NCBI RefSeq assembly: GCF_028610705.1
Contig: NZ_JAQQWT010000004.1
Location: 203,400 to 267,399, forward strand
Reading direction: 5' to 3'
Length of the DNA stretch: 64,000 bases
From: Halalkalibacter alkalisediminis
GTDB taxonomy: Bacteria; Bacillota; Bacilli; Bacillales; Bacillaceae_D
Shown here: positions 1 to 9,835 of the stretch, one piece after another
How positions within the stretch are numbered: position 1 is the first letter of the stretch
Layout: every line of letters begins with the position of its first letter
Made by a program: the position numbers and the translations under genes
The notes under the pieces: model-generated
What the model saw: the letters and a program-made list of their open reading frames with translations, nothing else
What the model was told of the DNA's origin: nothing
Databases searched by the model: none

Positions 1-77
1 TCAAACAGGCTTAAAACCTTGCAGCGGCTTCGCTCATTGCTGAGAAATAAAAGAAAAAAGTTAAGTTCGTCTTTTTT
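1..77. repeat. 77-bp perfect direct repeat, copy 1 (copy 2 at 128-204)
   Basis: Bases 1-77 are identical to 128-204, an offset of 127 bp. The duplicated block contains the right half of a REP-like palindromic element and the left arm of the sigL terminator. After base 77 the copies diverge, so copy 1 lacks the second terminator arm. This looks like a local duplication that captured half of the terminator. Confidence 0.9.
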
Positions 78-80
78 TAA

Positions 81-170
81 AGCTTTGCAATGGCTACGCA
101 CGCTGCGCTCCTGTTTGAGAAGTTCACTCAAACAGGCTTAAAACCTTGCAGCGGCTTCGCTCATTGCTGA
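81..170. repeat. REP-like palindromic element, copy 1
   Basis: An imperfect palindrome: the left half carries TTGCAATGGCTACGCACGCT, the right half GCAGCGGCTTCGCTCATTGC, and the centre folds as CCTGTTTGAG (110-119) against CTCAAACAGG (127-136). Related copies lie at 26886-26976, 58094-58180 and, as a half copy, 63174-63199. Each touches a long perfect hairpin. Mechanism and function are unknown. Confidence 0.7.
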
Positions 171-216
171 GAAATAAAAGAAAAAAGTTAAGTTCGTCTT
201 TTTTCTTTTATTTCTC
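169..216 (-). terminator. sigL terminator
   Basis: A perfect 19-bp inverted repeat (169-187 with 198-216, 10-nt loop), A/T-rich, overlapping the last codons of sigL. On the minus strand the distal arm is the T-rich one expected downstream of a terminator stem. Confidence 0.75.
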
Positions 217-1524
217 AAATCTCTTTCTCTTGGAGGAGGATGGGATTCCTAGTTCATCGCGGTATTTGGCAATGGCTCTTCTGGATACTGTGGTATCTTT
301 TTCGGTTTGGAGCCAGCTGACTATTTTGGCGTCGGATAGTGGCTTTTGTTTATTTTCACTTGCAATAAGCTCCTTCATCCAATCTTTAATCGAGCGACTT
401 GATGTTGATTCTCCGTATCCGTTTTGAACAGATGAGGAGAATAATGATTTTAACTCAATGACTCCTCTTGGTGTATCCGCATACTTGTTCGTTGTCGCTC
501 GACTTACTGTCGACTCATGAACGTCAATCTCATCGGCAATTTCTTTTAAAGTCAAAGGCTTTAATGCCCCGTTTTTATTTAAGAAATAATCTTTTTGATG
601 GCGTGCGATCGCTTCGCCTACTTTCACAATTGTTTGTTTCCGTTGCTGAATGCTTTTCATCAGCCATTGAACTTGTTGGATTTTTTGTTTCGCATATTGA
701 GTAGCTTCAAAATCAGCTTCATTTTTTAACAGTTCTTCATAATGACGATTTAATCCGACATTTGGAATCAAATCATCTTCTAAATGAACCAAAAGATCTC
801 CCTCGTATGGAACAATCCTTAGCTCAGGCTTCACAAACTGAACCGGTTCAGACATATATTGTGTCCCTGGCTGCGGATCCAATGTTTGAATAAGATCATT
901 CACTTCTTGAATTTCAGCAAGGCTCACGCTTAATTCTAAGGAAATTTCTTTCCACTTTCTTTTGGCAAATGACTCCATGAAATGTGTAAGAACTTGTTCA
1001 GCTAAAAAATTCCTATTTTCTAGTCGTTCTAATTGCAAGAGGAGGCATTCTTGTAGATCACGCGCTCCCACTCCAGCCGGATCAAAACTTTGTAGCGTAA
1101 ATAATAGATCTTCTCCTTCTTCCATATCAATGCCAAGCTCTTCACATAGTTCCTCGAGCGGACGGGCTAAATAGCCATCTTCACGCAAGCTGTATATTAG
1201 ATAGGTAAAATCTTTTTTCTGTTTATCCGTTAATCTTAACTCTTGAACTTGTAATAGAAGATGATCACTTAGATTCGCTCTAGTTACATGGGCATAGTCA
1301 ATTGGCGAGGGGTGGTCTTCCGTATTAGCACGTGTATACGTTGAATATGAAAAATCTTCCGTTTTGGGTGGTTCTTTCACATCTAACAACGGATTATCAA
1401 GTGCTTGATCATTAATAAAACTCGTTAACTCCACTGCCGAAAACTGTAACAAATGAATTGCCTGACGCAACTCTTGAGTCATAACTAGACTCGTTGTCTG
1501 CTGTTGGTAAAGACCAAATTGCAC
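208..1524 (-). CDS. sigL: RNA polymerase sigma-54 factor SigL (RpoN)
   Basis: Sigma-54 directs core RNA polymerase to -24/-12 promoters that need an ATP-driven enhancer-binding activator. The 438-aa product has the Gln/Leu-rich activator region at the N terminus (MTQELRQAIHLLQFS near residue 16), a core-binding middle part, a helix-turn-helix region (LTLKEIADEIDVHESTVSR) and a C-terminal RpoN box, SRRAIAKYRDELG. The start is GTG with GGGAGGGG six bases upstream. No activator gene is visible in the window. A cre-like site lies between its likely promoter and the start, so carbon catabolite control is probable. Length fits the family. Confidence 0.97.
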   Translation of the reverse strand: MQFGLYQQQTTSLVMTQELRQAIHLLQFSAVELTSFINDQALDNPLLDVKEPPKTEDFSYSTYTRANTEDHPSPIDYAHVTRANLSDHLLLQVQELRLTDKQKKDFTYLIYSLREDGYLARPLEELCEELGIDMEEGEDLLFTLQSFDPAGVGARDLQECLLLQLERLENRNFLAEQVLTHFMESFAKRKWKEISLELSVSLAEIQEVNDLIQTLDPQPGTQYMSEPVQFVKPELRIVPYEGDLLVHLEDDLIPNVGLNRHYEELLKNEADFEATQYAKQKIQQVQWLMKSIQQRKQTIVKVGEAIARHQKDYFLNKNGALKPLTLKEIADEIDVHESTVSRATTNKYADTPRGVIELKSLFSSSVQNGYGESTSSRSIKDWMKELIASENKQKPLSDAKIVSWLQTEKDTTVSRRAIAKYRDELGIPSSSKRKRFEK

Positions 1525-1707
1525 AATCGTCCCCTCCCTTACTTAGAAAAAAAATGTTCCATAAGCTCTTTTCAAATATGAAGCTTTGAAAAGCAAATGA
1601 ATTTATGGTTCTCTTACGCTCGATAAACATCCTACTTTCTTCCCCTTATTTATTTTTATAGAAAGGAGGAGCCTAACTTCCCACCATATATTTTCTCTCT
1701 TCTCTAT

Positions 1708-1721
1708 TGTAAGCGCTTTCT
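1708..1721 (-). promoter_or_regulatory. cre site (CcpA) upstream of sigL
   Basis: TGTAAGCGCTTTCT closely matches the catabolite-responsive element consensus. It lies about 36 bp downstream of the predicted sigL -10, the position of a transcription roadblock. CcpA roadblock control of sigL is known from B. subtilis. Confidence 0.7.
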
Positions 1722-1756
1722 AATCTGTATGCTACCCATTGTTTATTTCATTCCTA

Positions 1757-1785
1757 ATCTTATTATATAAGATTAATAAATTCAA
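1757..1785 (-). promoter_or_regulatory. Candidate SigA promoter of sigL
   Basis: On the minus strand TTGAAT (1780-1785), a 17-bp spacer and TAAGAT (1757-1762). It sits upstream of the cre site and about 230 bp from the GTG start. Confidence 0.5.
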
Positions 1786-1944
1786 AACTATGTTAATGAT
1801 TGGAGAAACTCGTTTAGATATTTTTAAAACGGTTATTATGAAAGGAGGGTTTAATTATCTTGATATGGAATAGTATGTATAAGGGGTTTTAAAAATGGAG
1901 CTTTCGGAATTCATTTTTTAACTTCTAATAAAGAAGGCTTATCA

Positions 1945-1974
1945 TTTGACCTTCTTTGACCATTTTTGTATGAT
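1945..1974 (+). promoter_or_regulatory. clpP promoter with CtsR operator
   Basis: TTTGACC-TTC-TTTGACC (1945-1961) is the reverse complement of the CtsR heptad repeat GGTCAAANANGGTCAAA. The first heptad contains the -35 (TTGACC, 1946-1951); 17 bp downstream lies TATGAT (1969-1974). A repressor bound here would cover the promoter, which fits heat-shock control of clpP. Confidence 0.85.
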
Positions 1975-2065
1975 ATACATAACTTAATGATATAGGTAGA
2001 AAGAATTCTGTTCTGCTTATTATCAACGCACCACACAACACCCAATTTAAAGGAGGAATTTTTCA

Positions 2066-2650
2066 ATGAATTTAATCCCTACAGTTATTGAGCAAACAAA
2101 CCGCGGAGAGCGCGCTTATGACATTTACTCTCGTTTATTAAAAGACCGTATCATCATGCTAGGTAGTGCAATCGATGATAATGTAGCAAACTCCATTGTT
2201 GCTCAATTGCTTTTCCTACAAGCTGAAGATCCTGAGAAGGACATCTCCATTTACATCAATAGCCCAGGGGGTTCCATCACTGCTGGTATGGCGATCTATG
2301 ACACCATGCAGTACATAAAGCCAAAAGTATCTACTATTTGTATCGGTATGGCTGCATCAATGGGTGCGTTCTTACTAGCAGCTGGTGAAAAAGGAAAACG
2401 CTTTGCGCTACCAAATAGTGAAGTGATGATTCACCAACCACTAGGTGGGACACAAGGTCAAGCGTCAGACATTCAAATCCACGCAAAACGTATTATCGAA
2501 ATGCGCGAAAGCTTAAACAAAATTTTAGCTGAACGCACAGGCCAACCTCTAGAAGTAATCGAACGCGATACAGATCGTGACAACTTCATGATCGCAGCTA
2601 AAGCGGCTGAGTACGGTTTGATTGATAAAGTTATTCCAGCTTCAAAATAA
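2066..2650 (+). CDS. clpP: ATP-dependent Clp protease proteolytic subunit ClpP
   Basis: Serine peptidase core that forms a tetradecameric barrel and degrades substrates fed by ClpC, ClpE or ClpX. The 194-aa protein has the full catalytic triad: Ser98 in GMAASMGAF, His123 in MIHQPLGG and Asp172 in TDRDNF. The oligomer handle and the NSPGG oxyanion segment are intact. The start is preceded by AAAGGAGG. The gene is monocistronic, bounded by a CtsR-controlled promoter and a strong terminator, and is convergent with crh. Confidence 0.99.
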   Translation: MNLIPTVIEQTNRGERAYDIYSRLLKDRIIMLGSAIDDNVANSIVAQLLFLQAEDPEKDISIYINSPGGSITAGMAIYDTMQYIKPKVSTICIGMAASMGAFLLAAGEKGKRFALPNSEVMIHQPLGGTQGQASDIQIHAKRIIEMRESLNKILAERTGQPLEVIERDTDRDNFMIAAKAAEYGLIDKVIPASK

Positions 2651-2661
2651 TTTTTAAAGGG

Positions 2662-2692
2662 ACCACTGCTGAATGTTTGGCAGTGGTTTTTT
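2662..2692 (+). terminator. clpP terminator
   Basis: ACCACTGC and GCAGTGGT form an 8-bp stem with a 10-nt loop, followed directly by a T tract. Confidence 0.85.
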
Positions 2693-2703
2693 ATCGGTCC
2701 GTA

Positions 2704-2885
2704 TTTCGGCGACATTTCCCAATATTCCGTCGACTTCCTGACCGATTCCGGCGACTCTCCCTCTTTTTTCGGCAACTCTCATTTTTTCGACGACTTTCCC
2801 TGTTATTCCGGCAACTCTCATTTTTTCGACGACTTTCCCTGTTATTCCGGCAACTTTCCCTCTCTTTTCGGCAACCTCCTCCTCT
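2704..2885. repeat. Degenerate 21-bp repeat array between clpP and crh
   Basis: About nine pyrimidine-rich units carry the core TTCCGGCAACT or a variant. The core recurs at 21-bp steps (near 2711, 2732, 2753, 2774, 2813, 2852, 2873), with two 18-bp steps between. All steps are multiples of three, which creates long open frames of low-complexity FRRLS/FRQLS type on both strands that I do not accept as genes. It lies between two facing terminators. Confidence 0.8.
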
Positions 2886-2921
2886 CCGCCCTCGATACCA
2901 GCGCTACACACCACAAAAAAA

Positions 2922-2955
2922 AGACACCGTTTCCCCTTTCGGTTGTTCGGTGTCT
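2922..2955 (-). terminator. crh operon terminator
   Basis: AGACACCG and CGGTGTCT pair. On the minus strand the stem is followed by a T tract (plus-strand A run 2914-2922). The plus-strand flank CACACCACAAAAAA is one of the shared terminator tails described in the findings. Confidence 0.75.
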
Positions 2956-2961
2956 CAGGTT

Positions 2962-3216
2962 TTATTCTGTTTCAATGAAAGTGCTTAATGTTTCAAGCGC
3001 TTCAACTTCATCTTTTCCGTCTGTGATTAATGTAATCGTTGTGCCGTGGCCTAGTGCTAAGCTCATTAGGCCCATGATGCTTTTGGCATTGACTTTTTTC
3101 TGATCTTTTTCGATAAACACCTCAGCTACGAATCTTGATGCTTCTTGGACAAAGATAGCAGCGGGTCTTGCTTGTAATCCTGTTTTTCTTTTTACGGTAA
3201 GTTCTTTTTTAATCAT
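2962..3216 (-). CDS. crh: Catabolite repression HPr-like protein Crh
   Basis: Small HPr paralogue that acts only in regulation. Position 15, the phosphotransfer histidine of HPr, is glutamine (GLQARPA), so it cannot carry PTS phosphate. The regulatory Ser46 is present (NAKSIMGL) and is the site phosphorylated by HprK, which is encoded at 24-25 kb distance in this window. P-Ser-Crh is a CcpA co-repressor and Crh also affects central metabolism. The protein is 84 aa, family length. It is the last gene of the yvcI-rapZ-yvcK-whiA-crh operon, 22 bp after whiA. Confidence 0.97.
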   Translation of the reverse strand: MIKKELTVKRKTGLQARPAAIFVQEASRFVAEVFIEKDQKKVNAKSIMGLMSLALGHGTTITLITDGKDEVEALETLSTFIETE

Positions 3217-3238
3217 GGTAAATCATCCTCTCATGTTT

Positions 3239-4198
3239 TTATTTTTCTACCTCTTCAAACGCTTGACCATTTCGTAATTTATCTGCAATTTGATCAATTT
3301 TTCTTAAGCGGTGGTTGACTCCTGATTTACTGACTGTGCCACCATCCACCATTTCCCCTAGTTCTTTCAATGTTACATCTTGATGTAAGACGCGTAATTC
3401 TGCAATCTCTCTTAGTTTTGGTGGCAGTTGATCAAGACCCATGACGCGGTCAACATAGCGTATGTTCTCCACTTGTCTCAGCGCTGCCCCGACGGTTTTA
3501 TTTAAATTAGCGGTTTCACAATTGACTAGGCGATTGACGGAGTTACGCATATCCTTCATGATTCGAACATCTTCAAAATACAGCAACGCTTGATGCGCTC
3601 CAATGATGTTGAGAAACTCTGTGATTTTTTCGCTCTCTTTCATATACGTGATGAACCCCTTCTTACGTTCCAATGGTTTTGCATTAAGATGGTATTCGTT
3701 CATCAGTTCACATATCGAATCATTGTGCTCCTCATATAAAGAAAAAATTTCGAGGTGGTAAGAAGACGTTTCCGGATGGTTAATTGATCCACCCGCTAAA
3801 AAAGCTCCTCTTAAGTATGCTCTTTTACAACAGGCATCTTTCGTCAGTTGTTTGGAGATCGTTCGAATAAAGACAAAACCTTCACCTAGAATGTCCAACT
3901 TCTCTAATAATTCCCTTGCCTCATGCTGCATGCGAACAAGGTAGACATTGTTTTTTTTCAGTCTCATCTTTTTTCGAACAAGCAGCTCCACAAACATAGT
4001 AGGATACACTCGTTTAATTAACGTGTAGATCCTTCTTGCGATAGCCGCATTTTCTGTTGTGACATCCAAGCTGAGTTTCATTTGACTGAATGACACCGAT
4101 CCATTCATCCGAATTAATGCAGCTAGCTCTGCCTGTGCGCAACAATCCTCATGTTCAAGCTGCGTTAATTCTTTTTTCGTTTTGGCTGCAAAGGACAT
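3239..4198 (-). CDS. whiA: DNA-binding protein WhiA
   Basis: Homing-endonuclease-like N-terminal domain (LAGLIDADG fold without nuclease function) plus a C-terminal helix-turn-helix ([20 protein letters not shown]). In Streptomyces it activates sporulation genes; in Bacillus it influences division and chromosome segregation. I place the start at the ATG at 4198 ([11 protein letters not shown]), preceded by GAAAGGAG, giving 319 aa, close to the usual 316. An upstream in-frame start would add 13 residues but has no better ribosome site. It lies between yvcK and crh in a tightly packed operon. Confidence 0.96.
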   Translation of the reverse strand: MSFAAKTKKELTQLEHEDCCAQAELAALIRMNGSVSFSQMKLSLDVTTENAAIARRIYTLIKRVYPTMFVELLVRKKMRLKKNNVYLVRMQHEARELLEKLDILGEGFVFIRTISKQLTKDACCKRAYLRGAFLAGGSINHPETSSYHLEIFSLYEEHNDSICELMNEYHLNAKPLERKKGFITYMKESEKITEFLNIIGAHQALLYFEDVRIMKDMRNSVNRLVNCETANLNKTVGAALRQVENIRYVDRVMGLDQLPPKLREIAELRVLHQDVTLKELGEMVDGGTVSKSGVNHRLRKIDQIADKLRNGQAFEEVEK

Positions 4199-4270
4199 CG
4201 TCCTCACTCCTTTCAGCCGTGTAGCATGTTGCTGCAACTATCTAGTGGATTTCACTACACGTATATTTGC

Positions 4271-5221
4271 CTATTTTGATACTCGTAATATAGCCTTAGA
4301 AACTTTTATGGCATCATGCCTGAGCATGTTCTCTCGTTCGATGACAAAGTGATCTTTTATGATCGAAATCCCTAAACGAGCTAAGCGTTCTTCATCTACA
4401 ACGACAGGCGCCGCTCCTTCTTCTGCATAAATTTTTTGAACTTCCGCAGAAACCGGTGACCCATGAACTAAAATATCGTCGACAAGCTCTACTCCACAAT
4501 GATCCATAATTGCTTGAATATGATCACCTGCTGAGTAATGGTCTGTTTCACCTACTTGAGTCATCACATTGCAAATATAGACCTTTCTCGCTTTTGACTT
4601 TTGAATGGCTTTTACCATACCAGGAACAAGTAGATTTGGAATAACACTAGTGTATAGACTTCCTGGTCCTAATACAATTAAATCGGCTTCTTTAATCGCT
4701 TGTATGCCATTTTGCAATGGCCTAATATTTTCTGGTGTTAAAAACACTCGTTTAATCTGCTTTTTCTCAAGAGGGATGAGCGATTCCCCTGTAACAACGG
4801 TGCCATCTGTCATCTCTGCATGAAGAACGATGCTTCGGTTCGAAGCCGGGTACACATTCCCTCGCACATTTAATACTTTGCTTATTTCCGCAATCCCTCT
4901 CGCAAAATCACCCGTGATCGACGTCATTCCAGCCAGCAAGAGATTTCCTAGCGAATGACCCGATAAACCGTTTCCATTTGCAAACCGATGTTGGAACAAT
5001 TCTTCTACTAGAGGTTCGACCTCCGATAAAGCGATTAACACATTTCGGACATCCCCTGGTGGAGGAATGTCCAGTTCCTTCCGAAGTCTTCCTGAGCTTC
5101 CACCGTCATCGGCTACTGTGACAATTGCTGATATATCAACAGGAAATTTCTTTAGCCCTCTCAGTAAAACCGATAACCCTGTTCCGCCCCCAATAACGAC
5201 TACATTTTTCTTCTTTGTCAC
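4271..5221 (-). CDS. yvcK: Gluconeogenesis factor YvcK/GlmR
   Basis: UPF0052/CofD-like protein, 316 aa, with the nucleotide-sugar-binding loop [17 protein letters not shown] at the N terminus and [13 protein letters not shown] shortly after. In B. subtilis it binds UDP-GlcNAc, stimulates GlmS and is needed for normal envelope synthesis on gluconeogenic carbon sources. The GTG start overlaps the rapZ stop, indicating translational coupling. Its neighbours crh and rapZ link carbon state with envelope precursor supply. Confidence 0.96.
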   Translation of the reverse strand: MTKKKNVVVIGGGTGLSVLLRGLKKFPVDISAIVTVADDGGSSGRLRKELDIPPPGDVRNVLIALSEVEPLVEELFQHRFANGNGLSGHSLGNLLLAGMTSITGDFARGIAEISKVLNVRGNVYPASNRSIVLHAEMTDGTVVTGESLIPLEKKQIKRVFLTPENIRPLQNGIQAIKEADLIVLGPGSLYTSVIPNLLVPGMVKAIQKSKARKVYICNVMTQVGETDHYSAGDHIQAIMDHCGVELVDDILVHGSPVSAEVQKIYAEEGAAPVVVDEERLARLGISIIKDHFVIERENMLRHDAIKVSKAILRVSK

Positions 5222-6108
5222 TTATGACCATCCTTTTCAATGTCACGGTGACTTCTATGCACAGTATATTCATCCGCAAAGGCGTTGCCAAAATACTCTG
5301 CTAACGTTACAGATCGGTGTTTTCCACCAGTACATCCGATCCCGATCACGACTTGGCTTTTTCCTTCTCTTTTATATTGTGGGAGCATGAATTTTAATAA
5401 ATCCAATAACTTCTCAATAAATTGCTGCGTTTCCGTCCACTTTAGCACGTAAGAGGACACTTCTTCTTCCAGTCCTGTTTTCGGTCTCATATGATCAATA
5501 TAGTGCGGGTTCGGTAAAAAACGAACATCAAACACAAGGTCGGCATCGATTGGCATCCCATACTTAAAGCCAAACGACATCATATTCACCGTAAACGGAT
5601 GTTTCTCATCTAAGGAAAAACGTTGAATGATTTTCTCGCGTAGTTGGATCGGCTTCATCTCAGTTGTATCAATGATTTGCTGAGCTCGACCTTTCATTTC
5701 CTCTAGCATTTCTCGCTCTAAACGAATGCCTTCAAGCGGTAAACCGTTTGAGGCTAGCGGATGAGAACGTCTTGTTTCTTTATAGCGTTGAACGAGCTTA
5801 GCGTCCTTGGCATCTAAAAATAAAATTTGTAACTTGTAATTTAGTTTTAAGGAGAGACTAATAGAGTCAATCGCTTCAAATAAGTGATCGAAAAACTTGC
5901 GACCGCGCAAATCGATTACAAGTGCAACTTTATTCATTTTACCGTTGGAGCCCTCAATGAGCTCGACAAACTTAGGAATCAAAGCAGGAGGAAGGTTATC
6001 GACGCAAAAGTAGCCAAGATCCTCGAAGCTTTGAACCGCTACTGTTTTCCCGGCTCCTGACATACCTGTAATTATGACAATTTGAATTTCTTCTTGCTCG
6101 ACCGTCAT
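5218..6108 (-). CDS. rapZ: RNase adapter / nucleotide-binding protein RapZ (YvcJ)
   Basis: P-loop NTPase of 296 aa. The Walker A motif GMSGAGKT lies at residues 15-22; the C-terminal domain has [12 protein letters not shown], the conserved ligand-binding motif of the family. In E. coli RapZ steers decay of the GlmZ RNA and so controls GlmS; in B. subtilis YvcJ hydrolyses GTP and affects competence. It starts 12 bp after yvcI and overlaps yvcK. Confidence 0.96.
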   Translation of the reverse strand: MTVEQEEIQIVIITGMSGAGKTVAVQSFEDLGYFCVDNLPPALIPKFVELIEGSNGKMNKVALVIDLRGRKFFDHLFEAIDSISLSLKLNYKLQILFLDAKDAKLVQRYKETRRSHPLASNGLPLEGIRLEREMLEEMKGRAQQIIDTTEMKPIQLREKIIQRFSLDEKHPFTVNMMSFGFKYGMPIDADLVFDVRFLPNPHYIDHMRPKTGLEEEVSSYVLKWTETQQFIEKLLDLLKFMLPQYKREGKSQVVIGIGCTGGKHRSVTLAEYFGNAFADEYTVHRSHRDIEKDGHK

Positions 6109-6120
6109 CCTATCACTCCT

Positions 6121-6594
6121 TTAGGCAAATTCTGGGGTCAAACGATACGAAATCAACTTAAACTCTTTCGTATAATAAAAGGTTCCATACAATAACCCAT
6201 GGCGATTTAACACATGTTGAAACATCCATGCATCTCCTTCTGCCATCGGTAATTTGGCTATGTTCTTTATCTGTTTCCATTCTAGCTTTCCTTCAGGAGA
6301 TTGTTCAAAAAGCTGCCCTTTAAAGCTTGTAGCTTGAAAGGTAAACATCATCCATTCGTCTACTGGTTGGCCTTGGTCCATGATCACGATGGTGGAAACG
6401 GCTCGCAGTTCAGCATCCGAAACGTTAAGTCCGGTTTCTTCACGAAATTCTCGCTCTGCTGACTCCTTGATCGTTTCACCTGGTTCCATCTTTCCACCTG
6501 GTGCCACCCACCAGCCACGCCTTGGCTTTTGTAATAGTAATGCTTGATCTCCGCTGGTTAGTACACAATTTGTAATCCGTTGCAACCGCGTCAC
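6121..6594 (-). CDS. yvcI: Nudix hydrolase YvcI
   Basis: Nudix-fold hydrolase of the MutT/8-oxo-dGTPase-like group; substrate uncertain. The Nudix box is complete: GGKMEPGET then REFREETGL. I chose the GTG at 6594, preceded by ATAGGAG at 8 nt, giving 157 aa, the usual length. The frame stays open to a GTG at 6726 and would add 44 residues with one hydrophobic helix and a KNHH tail, but that GTG has no ribosome site and lies only about 14 bp from the predicted -10. First gene of the yvcI-rapZ-yvcK-whiA-crh operon. Confidence 0.9.
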   Translation of the reverse strand: MTRLQRITNCVLTSGDQALLLQKPRRGWWVAPGGKMEPGETIKESAEREFREETGLNVSDAELRAVSTIVIMDQGQPVDEWMMFTFQATSFKGQLFEQSPEGKLEWKQIKNIAKLPMAEGDAWMFQHVLNRHGLLYGTFYYTKEFKLISYRLTPEFA

Positions 6595-6739
6595 CTCACG
6601 TTCTCCTATTAGAGCTTGCTCGTGATGATTCTTTCGAACAAACGAAGCAGCAATGAGCGCAGCCGCTACACTGGCAATGGATTGCAAAATTAACCCTATA
6701 AGGGCATTTTTTTGCCTTGCAAACACGCTCTATTGTTTT

Positions 6740-6768
6740 ATTATACAATTAATTAAATGGTCTAACAA
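6740..6768 (-). promoter_or_regulatory. SigA promoter of the yvcI-crh operon
   Basis: On the minus strand TTGTTA (6763-6768), 17 bp, TATAAT (6740-6745). The expected transcript start near 6733 leaves a leader of about 140 nt before the preferred yvcI start. Confidence 0.65.
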
Positions 6769-6837
6769 TTGCTAGAATAAGGGAACGTTGCTTTTTTCAT
6801 ATATATGTACGTTTTGTGAAGGTGAAAAAAGAGAAAA

Positions 6838-6862
6838 AAAGGGCACGGACAGAAGTCCGTGC
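6838..6862 (-). terminator. trxB terminator
   Basis: GCACGGAC and GTCCGTGC (6842-6861) form an 8-bp stem with a 4-nt loop, followed on the minus strand by a T-rich run (plus-strand GAGAAAAAAAGG). It lies about 130 bp beyond the trxB stop. Confidence 0.75.
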
Positions 6863-6993
6863 TAAAAGTATATAAAAAAGGGGGTCAATTACTTATTTAT
6901 ATCTTACCCTTTTTATGTTTCATCTGTGTTACAGAACCATTAAGAACGAATGACGAAACATTACTGTTTCGCTATAAGCCATGCTAGCTTCAA

Positions 6994-8004
<1,011 letters not shown>

Positions 8005-8031
8005 TTAAAGTTGTCTAATGTTCTGCTCAGC

Positions 8032-9084
8032 TTAATCAACCCAAATATCGTACGTAATCTCGCTTGGGTCCAGTTCGCCCGTCAATTGTTTTTTCACTAG
8101 AACTTTCGCTTGTTTCGATCCTAACTCAGCCGCTCTTTTAAACGTCGCTTTTGCTTTCACTTGCTCTCCTACATGATAGAGAGCGACTCCATAGCTAAAG
8201 AGCAATTCAGGACGTAACTCAAGCTCAAATCTTCCTAAGTCCTTTAACCGTTCATAGGATAAACGATATTCTCCGACAGCGCAAAGCGTTTCAGCAACTT
8301 TCACATAATGATCTCCATCAATTGGATACACTCTGCGTAATGAGTCGATAAACGGTTCGGCTTTTTTAGCATCTCCATCTTTCATGTAAAACAAAGCTAA
8401 ATTGGCGATCGTGAATAAATTTCCTTGATCTTGTTCTAGTACGGATGAACAGATATCAAAGGCAGACTCATCCCCGAGTCTAAAGAGAGCTTCAGCCAAG
8501 TGATTATGAGCAGCCCAATACGTTGGGTGTTCAAGGATGATGGCTTGCAAAAGGGGAATGGACGCTTCGATCTCACCTTTTCGAAGCAAAGTCCGAGCAC
8601 GTTCATGCTGAGCAATGAGTTCATCTTCATCGTCCTCTAACTCATCCCAGTCATCTTCTTCCTCTCGCTCAAAATGAAGCAATTCTAATAAATCTTTTGC
8701 ATCCTCTGTAAACCGCTCATTCGGACTCGATTCTAAATAGCGCAAAATCATCCGTTCCGCTTTTTCAAAAAGACCTAAATAAGCGTAGTTATTTGCCATG
8801 AAAAAATAACATTCATCTACTTGATCTTCTCTTTCGTCTAATACATTTTGTAATATTTCATTCGAGCGCTCGTACTCCCCGATCTCTGAGAGAACTGCTG
8901 CTAACTGAACATGAAAAACCGGTTCTGTATTAGTGATCTTAACGGCTCTTTCTAAAAGCTTAATCGCACGATGCAGATGGTTTTTACGGTATGCCTCTAT
9001 CCCACGATGAAAGAAATAATCCCCCGTTTGGAACAGCGGGACGACATTGCTTTTTTCATGTTCGTTTTTAGGTGATAATCCCAT
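8032..9084 (-). CDS. yvcD: Tetratricopeptide repeat protein YvcD
   Basis: Cytoplasmic protein made of TPR helical hairpins in two blocks separated by an acidic linker (EREEEDDWDELEDDEDEL). It has no enzymatic motif and is likely a protein-interaction scaffold of unknown role. It lies between the his operon and trxB, as in other Bacillaceae. The ATG at 9084 with GGAGGG 12 nt upstream is preferred; an upstream ATG at 9111 would add nine residues but its ribosome site is too close. Confidence 0.85.
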   Translation of the reverse strand: MGLSPKNEHEKSNVVPLFQTGDYFFHRGIEAYRKNHLHRAIKLLERAVKITNTEPVFHVQLAAVLSEIGEYERSNEILQNVLDEREDQVDECYFFMANNYAYLGLFEKAERMILRYLESSPNERFTEDAKDLLELLHFEREEEDDWDELEDDEDELIAQHERARTLLRKGEIEASIPLLQAIILEHPTYWAAHNHLAEALFRLGDESAFDICSSVLEQDQGNLFTIANLALFYMKDGDAKKAEPFIDSLRRVYPIDGDHYVKVAETLCAVGEYRLSYERLKDLGRFELELRPELLFSYGVALYHVGEQVKAKATFKRAAELGSKQAKVLVKKQLTGELDPSEITYDIWVD

Positions 9085-9173
9085 GAAGTTTCGTTCCCTC
9101 CAGCTTCTCATTCATACCTTTCAGTATACAACATTTTCAGGAGTGTGGGGTATTGTTTTCACACACAAAGACA

Positions 9174-9196
9174 CCTCCCTGATTCTTCCAGAGAGG
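9174..9196 (-). terminator. Possible his operon terminator
   Basis: CCTCCCT and AGAGAGG pair with one G-U over a 9-nt loop just after the hisI stop. The following minus-strand sequence is only moderately T-rich. Confidence 0.45.
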
Positions 9197-9208
9197 CATG
9201 CTTGTTTC

Positions 9209-9835
9209 TTATTTATGTCTTTCTTCAAGTACAGCGAGCACCTCATCAAGCGGTAGCTTTTGTTCACGAAGAAGCACCAATACGTGATACAACAGATCGG
9301 CGACTTCCCATTTTAATTCTTCTGGGTCACGGTTTTTCGCGGCGATAATCACTTCGCCCGCTTCTTCTCCGACTTTTTTCAAAATTTTATCGACGCCTTT
9401 TTCAAAAAGATAAGTCGTATAAGCGCCCTCTGGCATTTCCGCTTCTCTTTCTGCGATGACTTGCTCAAGCTCATCAAGAATCGCAAAACGAGTCGGATTC
9501 GTCCGGACTATGTTTTCTGCAAAAAGAGAATCAGCAAAACATGTATACTCCCCTTTATGACAAGCCGGACCAGCCGGAACGACTAACACCACAAGGGAAT
9601 CCGCGTCGCAATCATAGCGCATATCAATGATTTGCTGCGTGTTTCCTGACGTTGCTCCTTTATGCCAAAGCTCTTGGCGCGAACGGGAGTAGAACCACGT
9701 TTCTCTCGTTTCAAGCGATTTCTCAAGTGATTCTTTATTCATATAAGCAAGTGTCAACACTTCCTTGCTCCCTGCATCTTGAACGATTGCAGGAACAAGT
9801 CCGTTTTGATCAAATGTAATCTTTTCAACTGTCAT
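9209..9835 (-). CDS. hisI: Bifunctional phosphoribosyl-AMP cyclohydrolase / phosphoribosyl-ATP pyrophosphatase HisI(E)
   Basis: Catalyses steps two and three of histidine synthesis. The N-terminal cyclohydrolase domain (to about residue 115) has the metal ligands in [20 protein letters not shown]; the C-terminal pyrophosphatase domain has [18 protein letters not shown]. The fused arrangement and 208 aa are typical for Bacillus. Last gene of the operon, overlapping hisF by 4 bp. Confidence 0.98.
   Translation of the reverse strand: MTVEKITFDQNGLVPAIVQDAGSKEVLTLAYMNKESLEKSLETRETWFYSRSRQELWHKGATSGNTQQIIDMRYDCDADSLVVLVVPAGPACHKGEYTCFADSLFAENIVRTNPTRFAILDELEQVIAEREAEMPEGAYTTYLFEKGVDKILKKVGEEAGEVIIAAKNRDPEELKWEVADLLYHVLVLLREQKLPLDEVLAVLEERHK

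Noticed and set aside
2677-2988. Open frames on both strands of the clpP-crh spacer (FRRLSLLFRQLS-type proteins)
   Set aside because: They arise because the 21/18-bp repeat is a multiple of three; low complexity, no ribosome site, and they run through two terminators.
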